Shown here one piece after another: positions 8,790-16,309 of a stretch of DNA of 64,000 nucleotides. A program made the translations under genes and the position numbers. Origin of the DNA: CAVPXC01 sp963709505 (GTDB taxonomy: Bacteria > Chloroflexota > Anaerolineae > JAAEKA01). The notes beneath the pieces are model-generated. The model ran no database searches. It worked only from the letters and a program-made list of their open reading frames with translations, and had not been told where the DNA came from. The first letter of the stretch is position 1. Each line of letters starts with the position of its first letter. The stretch lies in contig CAVPXC010000005.1 in NCBI GenBank assembly GCA_963709505.1, positions 62,001-126,000 of the forward strand, in the 5' to 3' direction.

Positions 8790-9962
8790 CTACGGCGTCC
8801 ACTCCGGGAACCGATCCAGCGCCGGGTCGACGGTGAGACGATAGATGTTCGCGCTGTTGGCGTCCATAATGTAAACTTCCCAATTCTGGATCGAACCCGA
8901 ATCGCGATCGGCGCTGAAAACGATTTTGTTTCCATCGACCGCCCAGGCGCCGGCCTGACTATTAAATCCAGGGAACGTGAGAAGACGGATCTTATCCTCT
9001 TGGGGGCCAGCCACCACCACGCTGGGTGCGTCCATACGATACAGCGCCGTGTTTTCCCCATCTCGATTGCTCTCGAACAGGATGGCGCTCCCGTCAGGCG
9101 ACCAGCGCGGCCCGTTGTCGTCAGCCTGGCTGTTGGTCAGGCGCACCTGATTGTTGCCGTCGGCGTTCATCACGTACAGCTCGCGGTTGCCGTCGCGCTC
9201 GGAGACGAAAACAATACGCTGGCCATCAGGCGACCAATCGCCACGAAAATTGTTGCCCGGTACATTGCTGACGTTGATCAAGTCCGTGCCGTCTTTGCGC
9301 ACCTTGTAGATCTCAAAGCGAGGTTTAAGGTCGACAACCTGGTTGGAGTGAAATAGCACCCATTCGCCGTCCGGCGACCAACGCGGCGCAATGAAATCGG
9401 CGTCGATGAAGGGCATCAACGCGCGTTGGTTGCTCCCGTCGCCATTCATCACATAGAGTTGGGCGTTTTCCGGATCGTCGCGATCCGACGAGAAGACGAT
9501 TGTCCGGCCATCCGGCGACCAGTCCGGTTCGAAATCGCGACCCGGCGAGTCGGTCAAGCGCTGAAGATTGGTCCCGTCCGCATTCATGGTGTAGATATCC
9601 AGTTCGCCCGAGCGCGCCGAATGAAAGACGATACGACCGGCCGTCGGCGGCGCCTGGATCAACCCGACGGTTGCGGTCACTGCCGGGCTGGGCGACGGCG
9701 CAAGCGGGGAAACAGGCGCTGTCGACGTAGGCACAGCCGTAGCCGTCGGGCCATCGGCTACCGGCGACGAGGGAGTCTGAGTAGGCTGTACAGGCGGCGC
9801 CACGCAGCCGTACAGCAACAGGGCCGAACCCCACAGGATCGCGGCAGCCGCAACGAGCAGCAGCCGTTGGTTGCGCTTGCGTCCAAACAAGGCGCCACCC
9901 ACAACGGCCAGGCCGAGCACGAACAGCCCAGCGGCTAGAACATACGGGATCAATGGTTTCAC
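8790..9962 (-). CDS. TolB-like beta-propeller protein, membrane anchored
   Basis: About 390 residues from a GTG start (VKPLIPYVLAAG) with GAGGAGAG 7 bases upstream. Two hydrophobic segments (residues about 4-25 and 32-52) are followed by a cysteine and a Pro/Thr/Ser-rich linker to about 115. The rest is five to six WD40/PD40 blades, each with the TolB-type motif, for example DWSPDGRTIVFSSDRD, RWSPDGEWVLFHSN and RWSPDGSAILFESNRD. The propeller should lie outside the membrane and bind proteins or glycans. It follows the sugar epimerase gene by 16 bases in the same direction. No catalytic residues are recognisable. Confidence 0.85.
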   Translation of the reverse strand: MKPLIPYVLAAGLFVLGLAVVGGALFGRKRNQRLLLVAAAAILWGSALLLYGCVAPPVQPTQTPSSPVADGPTATAVPTSTAPVSPLAPSPSPAVTATVGLIQAPPTAGRIVFHSARSGELDIYTMNADGTNLQRLTDSPGRDFEPDWSPDGRTIVFSSDRDDPENAQLYVMNGDGSNQRALMPFIDADFIAPRWSPDGEWVLFHSNQVVDLKPRFEIYKVRKDGTDLINVSNVPGNNFRGDWSPDGQRIVFVSERDGNRELYVMNADGNNQVRLTNSQADDNGPRWSPDGSAILFESNRDGENTALYRMDAPSVVVAGPQEDKIRLLTFPGFNSQAGAWAVDGNKIVFSADRDSGSIQNWEVYIMDANSANIYRLTVDPALDRFPEWTP

Positions 9963-9978
9963 AAAGCTCTCCTCACGC

Positions 9979-10443
9979 TCAAGTAATCGCCGGCCCTGCG
10001 ATCCAGTCGTAGCCAATCGTGGGATCGTCGTATGGAATCCGTCCCTCGTCCGCTGGATCGAAAGTGCGGCTGGTGATGTAAAACAAGTGCGCCTCGGGAC
10101 TTAGCACCTTGTAACCGTGGGCCACGCCCGGCGGCACCTTGAGCACGCACGGCTCGATCTCATCGCCCAACAGAAACTCCTGCAGCCGGCCGTGGGTAGG
10201 CGACTCTGGGCGCGTGTCATACAGAGCGACCTTGACCCGACCCAACGCCACATACCACCAATCCACTTGATGCTTGTGGATGTGCCAGGCCTTGACGACG
10301 CCCTGGTAGGATTTGGTATGGCTCCACTGGGCGAAACCCTCACTAAAAAAAGGGTCGTTGACACGGATCACCTCGCGGAAAAAGCCGCGCGGGTCGGGAA
10401 AAGTCGCCAGCTTCTTGATCTCTACGCCATCGATGTGGGTCAT
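9979..10443 (-). CDS. dTDP-4-dehydrorhamnose 3,5-epimerase-like cupin
   Basis: A 154-residue cupin of the RmlC family, shorter than canonical RmlC (about 180). It has the N-terminal DPRGFFREVIR motif, the KAWHIHKHQVDWWYVALG strand pair with the His expected near the active site, and VPPGVAHGYKVLS. The family epimerises 4-keto-6-deoxy-hexose nucleotides at C3 and C5. AAGGACG precedes the ATG by 7 bases. The short form may act on another 4-keto sugar. A second, frame-broken member lies at 56.1 kb inside the polysaccharide locus. Confidence 0.82.
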   Translation of the reverse strand: MTHIDGVEIKKLATFPDPRGFFREVIRVNDPFFSEGFAQWSHTKSYQGVVKAWHIHKHQVDWWYVALGRVKVALYDTRPESPTHGRLQEFLLGDEIEPCVLKVPPGVAHGYKVLSPEAHLFYITSRTFDPADEGRIPYDDPTIGYDWIAGPAIT

Positions 10444-10529
10444 ACTGCAAACGTCCTTCGTCGTACGTCATGTGTCGCCACGTCAGGGCATACCTGATCA
10501 TACCACTGAACGATGTTTGGACAAAACGA

Positions 10530-10557
10530 AGAGCCCCGCTCGCGCAAGCGGGGCTCT
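10530..10557 (-). terminator. Intrinsic terminator downstream of the LysM gene
   Basis: 11-bp inverted repeat, AGAGCCCCGCT at 10530-10540 and AGCGGGGCTCT at 10547-10557, with a 6-base loop. On the minus strand it is followed by TCGTTTTGTCC. It separates the LysM gene from the epimerase gene downstream. Confidence 0.75.
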
Positions 10558-10602
10558 CTTCACTTGACTACCTTGCATCCGTCCGAAAATCACCGATCAC
10601 TT

Positions 10603-11274
10603 TCATGGATCAGGGATACACAATGTCTCGCCTACATACAACACGTAACTCGGCGGGCGCACCTTGCTAGGATTGGCGGCCTGCAGCATGTTGACCGGCA
10701 CGCCGGTCATGCCTGAGATACGGTACCACGAATCGCCCGGCTGGACGGTATAGTGGTAAACGCAGGCAGGTGGATGGGGTGGCGGTGGTGGTGGGTGGTG
10801 GTGGCGGGCCACCGCCGCACGGAATCCACAGGCTCTCGCCAGCATACAGGATATTTCCCGGACGCACCTTGTCCGGGTTGGCGGCCTGCAGCGCATGCAC
10901 CGAAGTCCCCGTCCTACTGGCAATGACAGACCAGCTATCGCCGCTGCGGACAGTATACCAGTAGCCACACGAGGGTGGCGGGGGGGAGGCGGAGGGCTGC
11001 CGCACGGAATCCAAAGGCTTTCCCCAACGTAGAGCCAATAGCGCGGCGGGCGGACCTTGCTCGGGTTTGCAGCCTGCAAAGCGGCGACCGAGACCCCAGT
11101 CCGAGCCGACAGGCGCGACCAGCTGTCGCCCGGCTGGACGGCGTACCAGTAACCGCAAGACGCAGCGGCAGGCGCCGGCTCCGGCGCAGCCTGCACCGCC
11201 GGAACAACAGCCATCACCAACAACACGGCAATCAGAATAGCCATGAGCCACGAGGCATGCAAAGACGCACGCAT
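10603..11274 (-). CDS. Secreted protein with three LysM domains (two compensating frame breaks)
   Basis: A signal peptide (SWLMAILIAVLLVMAVVPAVQA) is followed by three LysM repeats that bind peptidoglycan or related glycans. The first (YWYAVQPGDSWSRLSARTGV) and third (YHYTVQPGDSWYRISGMTGV) are in the start frame. The middle one (YWYTVRSGDSWSVIASRTGT) lies in another frame. The breaks fall in the seven-base G/C run at 10980-10986 and in the low-complexity Pro-rich linker near 10785-10812. With both corrected, the protein is about 223 residues with Pro-rich linkers between domains. AAGGAGG stands 11 bases before the ATG at 11274. Confidence 0.85.
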   Translation of the reverse strand: MRASLHASWLMAILIAVLLVMAVVPAVQAAPEPAPAAASCGYWYAVQPGDSWSRLSARTGVSVAALQAANPSKVRPPRYWLYVGESLWIPCGSPPPPPRHPRVATGILSAAAIAGLSLPVGRGLRCMRCRPPTRTRCVREISCMLARACGFRAAVARHHHPPPPPPHPPACVYHYTVQPGDSWYRISGMTGVPVNMLQAANPSKVRPPSYVLYVGETLCIPDP

Positions 11275-11381
11275 AAGTTGGATCCTCCTTTCAAGCACGA
11301 CACTCCTCGGCATTGCAGATAGCATAAGTCATGACGTTGCAGCCTTTTTCAAGATACGTTGGCTTGCATGGTGCGATGTCC

Positions 11382-11790
11382 TCAATCGACTAAGGTGCGG
11401 ATTACCTCCTCGACGAAGAAGGGATTGCCCTCGGCCCGGCTCAAAATGCGTAAACGCAGGGCTTGCGGCAACGCATCCACATGAAGCAGGTTGCCAACCA
11501 GCGCTTCGCTGTCCGCTGCCGACAGCGGCTGGAGCCAAAGGTCCGTGTAGCGATGGCGGTAGTCCCGCCCCGGCCAGGTCCCGGAGATGCCACGAACCAT
11601 TGTCAATTGTGAATTGACAATTGACAATTGACAATTTCCGGAGCTCTGCCACCGGCCGCGACTTGCCGATGCCCGCCTCGCCGACGATGGTCACGATCCC
11701 ACCCACGCCGGCCCGCAGACGCTCCAAGGCTTCTTGCAGCGCTTGCATCTCGGCCTCTACCCCTACTATAGCAGAAAAAGAATCGTACGT
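11382..11790 (-). pseudogene. Remnant of a large AAA-type ATPase with an internal deletion at a repeat
   Basis: The upstream part (about 11640-11790) encodes the segment around Walker A (VGVEAEMQALQEALERL, then IVTIVGEAGIGKSRPVAELR) typical of cyclase- or LuxR-associated AAA ATPases. The downstream part (11382 to about 11590) encodes the later conserved region (LRLRILSRAEGNPFFVEEVI) in another frame. In intact relatives these blocks are separated by well over 200 residues. Here only a CAATTG repeat (11598-11637) lies between them. There is no signal for the sensor or TPR parts. It is a decayed fragment. Confidence 0.7.
11598..11640. repeat. CAATTG repeat at the ATPase deletion junction
   Basis: Units TTGTCAATTGTGAATTGACAA overlap as a palindrome with two further TTGACAATTGACAATT units. 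It is the same family as the 3.63-3.75 kb cluster. Confidence 0.7.
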
Positions 11791-11914
11791 CAATGCAAAT
11801 GCGACTACGACAGACCCTTCGGGTTTCTCGTCCTTGAACGACCTGCCGGTTCGAGTAGATGTCACCCATTACCAGAGAAACCCGAAGAGCCTGCCCTGAG
11901 GCCGCCGAAGGGGT

Positions 11915-13156
11915 CTAGCTAGCACTCGACTCCACCACCACCAATGTGAAGTCATCGAATTGGGGCGCGGCGCCTTGGTGCACGGCGACTACTTGCCAGA
12001 GTTCGTCACAGAGGGCCCGCGCGTTTGCAGTTTCGGATTGGCTGACGGTGGCTTGGAGCTGCACCAAGCCAAAGGGCTGGTCGTCAACGTCGGTGGCATC
12101 TGTGACGCCGTCGGTGTAGAGCAAGAGTCGCCCGCCCGGCGGAATTTTAATCGTCTGCTCGTCAAGAGCGGGCGCAGGGAGTACTCCGAGCACCTGACCT
12201 GGGCCGTGGGGCAGCGGGATAAGCTGCCCGCCCGCGTCGAAAAGCAGCGGAAGCTCGTGACCGGCGCGCGCGTAGAGGAACTCCCCGGTTCTCGCATGGA
12301 GGATGCCGTACAGGACAGTCACAAAGCTGCCGGACGCGTTCATGTCCACCAGGTGTTGGTTGACCCTGCGGAGGACTTGGCTCGGGAACACACCGCGACT
12401 GGCCTCGGCCCGAACCAGGCTACGCGTCAGGCCCATAAAGATCGCCGCCGGCATTCCTTTGTCAGAGACGTCGGCTACCACGATGCCGAGATTGCCGCCG
12501 TCCAACGGGATGAAGTCGAAGAAATCGCCGCCCACCGCCCGGGCGGGCGCCATCAGCGCGGCAAAGTCATAGCCATGCAGGCGGGGCATCTCACGCGGCA
12601 GGATGTTCTCCTGCATCTCGCGCGCCAGCTGAAGCTCCAGCTCCAGCTTTTCCTTCTCGACAATCTGTTCGTGCGCCTCTTCCAGCTCGAGATAGGCCTC
12701 CTCCAGTTGACGGTTCTTCTCGCGCAGATCGCGGATCGTCGCGTTGTCGGCGTCGCGCAGGCGCAGTGCCAGCGTACGCACCAAATCCAAAGCCAGCGAC
12801 GGACGGCGAGCCATCAGCGTGTCGAAGTCGGCCTGGGCCATGACGGCCAGACGCAGATCAGTCAACGCTCGCACTGTGGCCGTCCGCAGGCCATCCGGGT
12901 CTAGTAGAGCCATCTCACCCAACAACGCACCCGGCCCTTGCAGGCGAATCAGGCGTTCCTCGCCGGTATCGATAGCTTTGATAATCTCCACCTGCCCATC
13001 CAGCACCAGGCAAACAGTATCGCCACGGTCGCCTTCGCGAAACAGGATGGCCCCAGCCGGAAGAGTAGCTAGTCGAAGGATCGCCGTGAGTTCGTCTCGG
13101 GCGTCCGCCGGTAGGTCAGCGAACAAGGATATCTCACCGAAGGTAAGTGGAGGCAA
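11915..13156 (-). CDS. CNBD-SpoIIE serine phosphatase (RsbU-like)
   Basis: 413 residues. Residues about 8-130 form a cyclic-nucleotide-binding/CRP-type domain (ILFREGDRGDTVCLVLDGQ, then GALLGEMALLD). A coiled coil follows at about 130-175 (LREKNRQLEEAYLELEEAHE). The C-terminal PP2C/SpoIIE phosphatase has metal ligands in AVGGDFFDFI, VADVSDKGMPAA, YTDGVTDA and FDDFTLVVV. Such proteins dephosphorylate anti-sigma-factor antagonists and so tie a small-molecule or stress signal to sigma-factor release. The start codon appears to be TTG. No cognate antagonist or anti-sigma gene is adjacent, so the partner must be elsewhere. Confidence 0.9.
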   Translation of the reverse strand: MPPLTFGEISLFADLPADARDELTAILRLATLPAGAILFREGDRGDTVCLVLDGQVEIIKAIDTGEERLIRLQGPGALLGEMALLDPDGLRTATVRALTDLRLAVMAQADFDTLMARRPSLALDLVRTLALRLRDADNATIRDLREKNRQLEEAYLELEEAHEQIVEKEKLELELQLAREMQENILPREMPRLHGYDFAALMAPARAVGGDFFDFIPLDGGNLGIVVADVSDKGMPAAIFMGLTRSLVRAEASRGVFPSQVLRRVNQHLVDMNASGSFVTVLYGILHARTGEFLYARAGHELPLLFDAGGQLIPLPHGPGQVLGVLPAPALDEQTIKIPPGGRLLLYTDGVTDATDVDDQPFGLVQLQATVSQSETANARALCDELWQVVAVHQGAAPQFDDFTLVVVESSAS

Positions 13157-13308
13157 AGTGGTTCTCGTAGGCTGTGGAGTAAGGTTGATTGGTTTACTTG
13201 TGGTTTTATGATCCTATCATACTACACTCGAAGATTGGCGACAAACGAAGTACATCGGTTACGAGGCCGGGAGTTCTACGATTGTAAGGAAGGCGTAACA
13301 TAAATGTG

Positions 13309-13337
13309 TTGACGGAGCTAGAAAATCGTGAGACAAT
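13309..13337 (+). promoter_or_regulatory. Candidate sigma-70 promoter upstream of a hairpin cluster
   Basis: TTGACG at 13309-13314 and GACAAT at 13332-13337 are separated by 17 bases. Predicted start is near 13344. It drives towards three stacked hairpins that end in a terminator, with no protein gene in between. Confidence 0.45.
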
Positions 13338-13343
13338 AGAGGT

Positions 13344-13450
13344 TAATACGGTCACAATGCGTCGCGGATTTCTGACCCAAAAAATACCTGAACAAGTTCA
13401 GGAGTCCTCGGCATGCGCCGGACTCCTCGACTTGTCGAGGAGTTTTCTTT
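13344..13450 (+). ncRNA. Candidate small RNA or attenuator of about 105 nt
   Basis: Starts at the predicted promoter and holds three consecutive palindromes. These are CCTGAAC/GTTCAGG (13387-13402), GGAGTC with CGGC pairing to GCCG and GACTCC (13401-13426), and ACTCCTCGAC/GTCGAGGAGT (13422-13443). The last is followed by TTTCTTT. Hairpins two and three share 13422-13426 and cannot form together, as in attenuators. I recognise no known RNA family. A 31-codon reading frame (ATG 13357) spans it but has no convincing ribosome site. Confidence 0.35.
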
Positions 13451-13534
13451 GACGGTTGCAGTACGGACCCAGCGAATGGTCGTCTGCCCCGAAAGCGCTA
13501 TCTTTCCAAGACTGCTGGTAATGGCAGCAATTAC

Positions 13535-13563
13535 TTGACAACTTGGCAGAAAGTTCTTAGAAT
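13535..13563 (+). promoter_or_regulatory. Strong candidate sigma-70 promoter for the downstream GT2 gene
   Basis: Consensus TTGACA at 13535-13540, a 17-base spacer, and TAGAAT at 13558-13563. Transcription would begin near 13570, about 358 bases before the GT2 start at 13928. Confidence 0.55.
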
Positions 13564-13569
13564 GCATCG

Positions 13570-13927
13570 TCATCAACGTCGATCTCAACTTTCGGGGCAG
13601 AAAGCTCTCTCTCAATCATCTTAACCTGATTTCAGGGGTCGTATGATCGCGCGACACCCCGTGCGTTGAGATTGGTGCAGCACGTATCCCATGCAGGCGA
13701 GCTTTACGTTAGTCTGCAGCTTCTACATTTCAGCGGTTCGTCGTAGCCTCTGCTCCGGCCGCTGTCCACAGTCTCTCTTAGTACTCCTACGTCCAGCTAC
13801 GGTTTGGATTTGGCTCAGGGCCGATACGCTGCCATGCGGATCGCTCCCGACCCTTCGCAACCCGTGGTGACCCGATAGGCGGCGGAGCTTGCCCGTCGCC
13901 GGCACAGCCCATGGAGGTCGCTCCCCA
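13570..13927 (+). other. Long untranslated leader or empty spacer before the GT2 gene
   Basis: About 358 bases with no supportable gene on either strand. GGAGG lies 10 bases before the ATG at 13928. I saw no known riboswitch signature. Together with 13157-13308, which also shows nothing, this is the largest gene-free stretch of the window's first half. Confidence 0.5.
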
Positions 13928-15199
13928 ATGACAGTCCTTTCGGTCGTAATCCCAGCCCTAAACGAAGAAGATGGCATCGCCGCCATTATGGAGCGCGTGC
14001 TGGCCGTGCGGCCGCGACTGCCGGCCGTCGGCGTCGACGCGTTGGAGCTGATCGTGGTCGACGATGGCTCCACCGACCGGACTGCGGAGATCGTGCAAAG
14101 CACGCCGGGCGCGATCCTGGTGCAACACCCGGTCAACAAGGGCTATGGCGCGGCGTTAAAGACCGGCTTTCGCGCCGCCCACGGGGAACTGCTGGCCTTT
14201 CTGGACGCTGACGGCACCTACCCGCCCGAATACTTCCCCCAGCTGTGCCAGACTCTGCTGCAACCCGGCGCCGGCATCGACATCGTAGTTGGTTCGCGTA
14301 TGGCCGGCGCTGAGAGCGAGATGCCCACCACGCGGCGCATCGGCAACATGGTCTTTGCCGGCCTGATCAGCCTGGTCAGCCGGCAGCGCATCACCGACAG
14401 CGCCAGCGGCATGCGGGTCTTTCGCCGCGAGGCGCTGGAGAAGCTATACCCGCTCCCGGATGGCCTGAATTTCACGCCGATCATGAGCACCCGGGCCCTG
14501 CACGAGGATGTGCGCATGGTCGAAGTGGCCATTCCGTACAGCGAGCGGGTGGGCCGCTCCAAGCTGAACGTGGTGCGCGACGGCACCCGCTACCTCCAGA
14601 CCATCACCTGGACCGCGCTGAACTACAACCCCGTGCGCATCCTGGGCGGGATTGCGTTAGTTCTTCTGGGCTTGGCCGGCCTGATCTTCCTGGCCACGGT
14701 CATCGCCCGCCTGTCAGGCAAGACAACCGTCGGACCGCTGGGCGCCTTCGCTCTGTTTTCCATGATGGTGCTGGCCGTCACCGGCGTCAGCTTGTTCAAC
14801 CTGGGAGCAACCTTCAACTACCTGGTGGCGCTGTCGCATCAACGACCGGTCAAGCAGGGTCTTTTCGGCAAGCCCCTCTTCGACCCGCCGCTGGACCGTC
14901 ACTTCTGGTGGATGGGACTCTTGGGCATGGGCTTAGGCCTGCTGGTCGGCGTCGTGAGCCTGGTGCTCGCTCTGAATGGCTGGCCGGGTGGCCGCCTATG
15001 GTTCTACTACCTGATCAGCGCGCTGCTGTTTCTGGTGGGCGTACAGTTCCTCATCTCCTTCATGCTCATGCGCGTGTTGGAGGAGTTGAGCCGGCGGGAT
15101 GTGCTTGCGGCGGAAGATCTCGAAGCGGGTAGACCCACAGAGCGAGCGGCTGCCAGAACCCCAGTTGACTATCGACCAAGTGCAACTCCTACGGTGTAG
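13928..15199 (+). CDS. Dolichyl-phosphate-mannose-synthase-like GT2 with C-terminal TM domain
   Basis: About 423 residues. The GT2 core includes VVIPALNEEDGIAAI, LIVVDDGSTDRT and AFLDADGTYPPEYFP, with the DxD metal site near residue 98. The acceptor-side region has MRVFRREALEKLYPLPDGL. Four TM helices follow from about residue 240, like the GtrB/DPMS group that makes polyprenyl-phosphate sugars. It would supply a lipid-linked monosaccharide to GT39-type enzymes, and GT39 genes occur at 15.5 kb (broken) and 45.6 kb. The start at 13928 is favoured over an upstream reading because GGAGG precedes it and the domain begins there. Confidence 0.9.
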   Translation: MTVLSVVIPALNEEDGIAAIMERVLAVRPRLPAVGVDALELIVVDDGSTDRTAEIVQSTPGAILVQHPVNKGYGAALKTGFRAAHGELLAFLDADGTYPPEYFPQLCQTLLQPGAGIDIVVGSRMAGAESEMPTTRRIGNMVFAGLISLVSRQRITDSASGMRVFRREALEKLYPLPDGLNFTPIMSTRALHEDVRMVEVAIPYSERVGRSKLNVVRDGTRYLQTITWTALNYNPVRILGGIALVLLGLAGLIFLATVIARLSGKTTVGPLGAFALFSMMVLAVTGVSLFNLGATFNYLVALSHQRPVKQGLFGKPLFDPPLDRHFWWMGLLGMGLGLLVGVVSLVLALNGWPGGRLWFYYLISALLFLVGVQFLISFMLMRVLEELSRRDVLAAEDLEAGRPTERAAARTPVDYRPSATPTV

Positions 15200-15239
15200 T
15201 TTGGCGGATTTCCGACATCTTTACGTTTAACGGATGATG

Positions 15240-15456
15240 GACGTTTTGGTTTTGATACTATGGATAGGCAATCATTTCCAGGGCGGATCCAAGCCAACTC
15301 ACAACGAAACCTAGGCACCGGGCGGGTACCGTCTTTGCGTTCTCCGGCCGATTCAGCCCTGCATATCTTAACCTCCTCCCACCCGTTCGGTAGCGGCTGC
15401 GTACTGCTGGTCAACTCGCCCTCCCCCGACGGCGACGGCGGGAACCTGGCGACATA
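15240..15456 (+). pseudogene. Partial duplicate of the 5' end of the B12-radical SAM gene
   Basis: The reading frame here (NLGTGRVPSLR, ILTSSHPFGSG, CVLLVNSPSPDGDGG) matches the N-terminus of the radical SAM protein at 16310 (NLGTRRVPALR, TLTSSTRPAGS, DVLLVNPPSPDGG). Upstream DNA is also shared: CGTTTTGGTT and GAGGCAATCATTTT-like stretches occur before both. The copy stops after about 65 codons and no radical SAM motif follows. It is a remnant of a duplication or of a gene replaced by the downstream copy. Confidence 0.75.
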
Positions 15457-15481
15457 GTGCTAAGTTAGGCAAAACAAAGCC

Positions 15482-15767
15482 ATGAGTAACACCGTTCGCA
15501 TGCTGCTGATCGTTGTGTTAGGTGGTCTGTTGATACGTCTGTGGGGGGTGACCTTCGGACTCCCATTTCGATACCATGTTGACGAAACACAGACTATCCC
15601 TCCTGCAGCCCGTTCTCTGTGCAGGTGACTACAGTATGCCATACAATCTACCTGGACCAAACCTGCAACACGTTGTGCTATGCGCAACCGATGTCGGTCT
15701 GTTCTTGACTGGACGAGTGCTCGGGACTTGGCAATCACCGTCCGAATTTGCTGCTGCCTATGGGTGA
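15482..15767 (+). pseudogene. Truncated GT39 (PMT-like) glycosyltransferase
   Basis: The N-terminus has the family's first TM helix and catalytic loop (LIRLWGVTFGLPFRYHVDE), then a frame break near 15620. The other frame continues with GDYSMPYNLPGPNLQH and GLFLTGRVLGTWQSPSEFA, which matches the second conserved segment of Chloroflexota GT39 proteins. Reading ends at 15767, directly at the first unit of a palindrome array. At least 80% of a normal GT39 is missing. Confidence 0.7.
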
Positions 15768-15776
15768 GATCCGCCT

Positions 15777-16240
15777 GGTAGGGGCAGGTCTTGCACCTGC
15801 CCTAGGTGATTATGCACCTGGTAGGGGCAGGTCTTGCAACTGCCCTAGGTGATATACACCTGGTAGGGGCAGGTCTTGCACCTGCCCTAGGTGATATGCA
15901 ATGTCCGCCGATTTCGTCTGGGTGTGGTTGAAACCCGCTGGTAGGGGCAGGTCTTGCAGCTGCCCTAGGTGATATGCAGTCCTGGCCTAGGGGCAGGTCT
16001 TGCACCTGCCCTAGGTGACATGCGCCTGGTAGGGGCAGGTCTTGCACCTGCCCTAGGTGATTCAATGCAGATGCCTGCCGAGGCAGGGCAGGTCTTGCAC
16101 CTGCCCTAGGTGATTATGCGCCTGGTAGGGGCAGGTCTTGCACCTGCCCTAGGTGATATGCACCTGGAGGGGCAGGTCTTGCACCTGCCCTAGGTGATAT
16201 GCAATGCCAGCCGAGGGCAGGTGCAAGACCTGCCCCTACA
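15777..16240. repeat. Ten-copy palindrome array, unit about 42 bp
   Basis: Core hairpin with arms GGGCAGGT and ACCTGCCC around CTTGC, then TAGGTGAT and a short spacer. Core starts are at 15782, 15824, 15866, 15944, 15990, 16032, 16086, 16128, 16169 and, inverted, about 16215. Spacing is mostly 41-46 bases, with two larger gaps. It fills the interval between the truncated GT39 and the radical SAM gene. The inverted last copy closes the array. Confidence 0.9.
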
Positions 16241-16309
16241 ACCAGATTGAAATGTCCCGTTTTGGTTCCAATACTTTTCCAATACTTTATTGAAGAGGCA
16301 ATCATTTTC

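Noticed and set aside
13352..13615. Minus-strand reading frame of 87 codons across the hairpin cluster
   Set aside because: It has no ribosome site or family resemblance, and it crosses a promoter and a terminator of the opposite strand.
15777..16240. Possible CRISPR array
   Set aside because: The repeated unit is itself a palindrome, spacers are only about 15-25 bases (two longer), several are near-identical, the last unit is inverted, and no cas gene is nearby.
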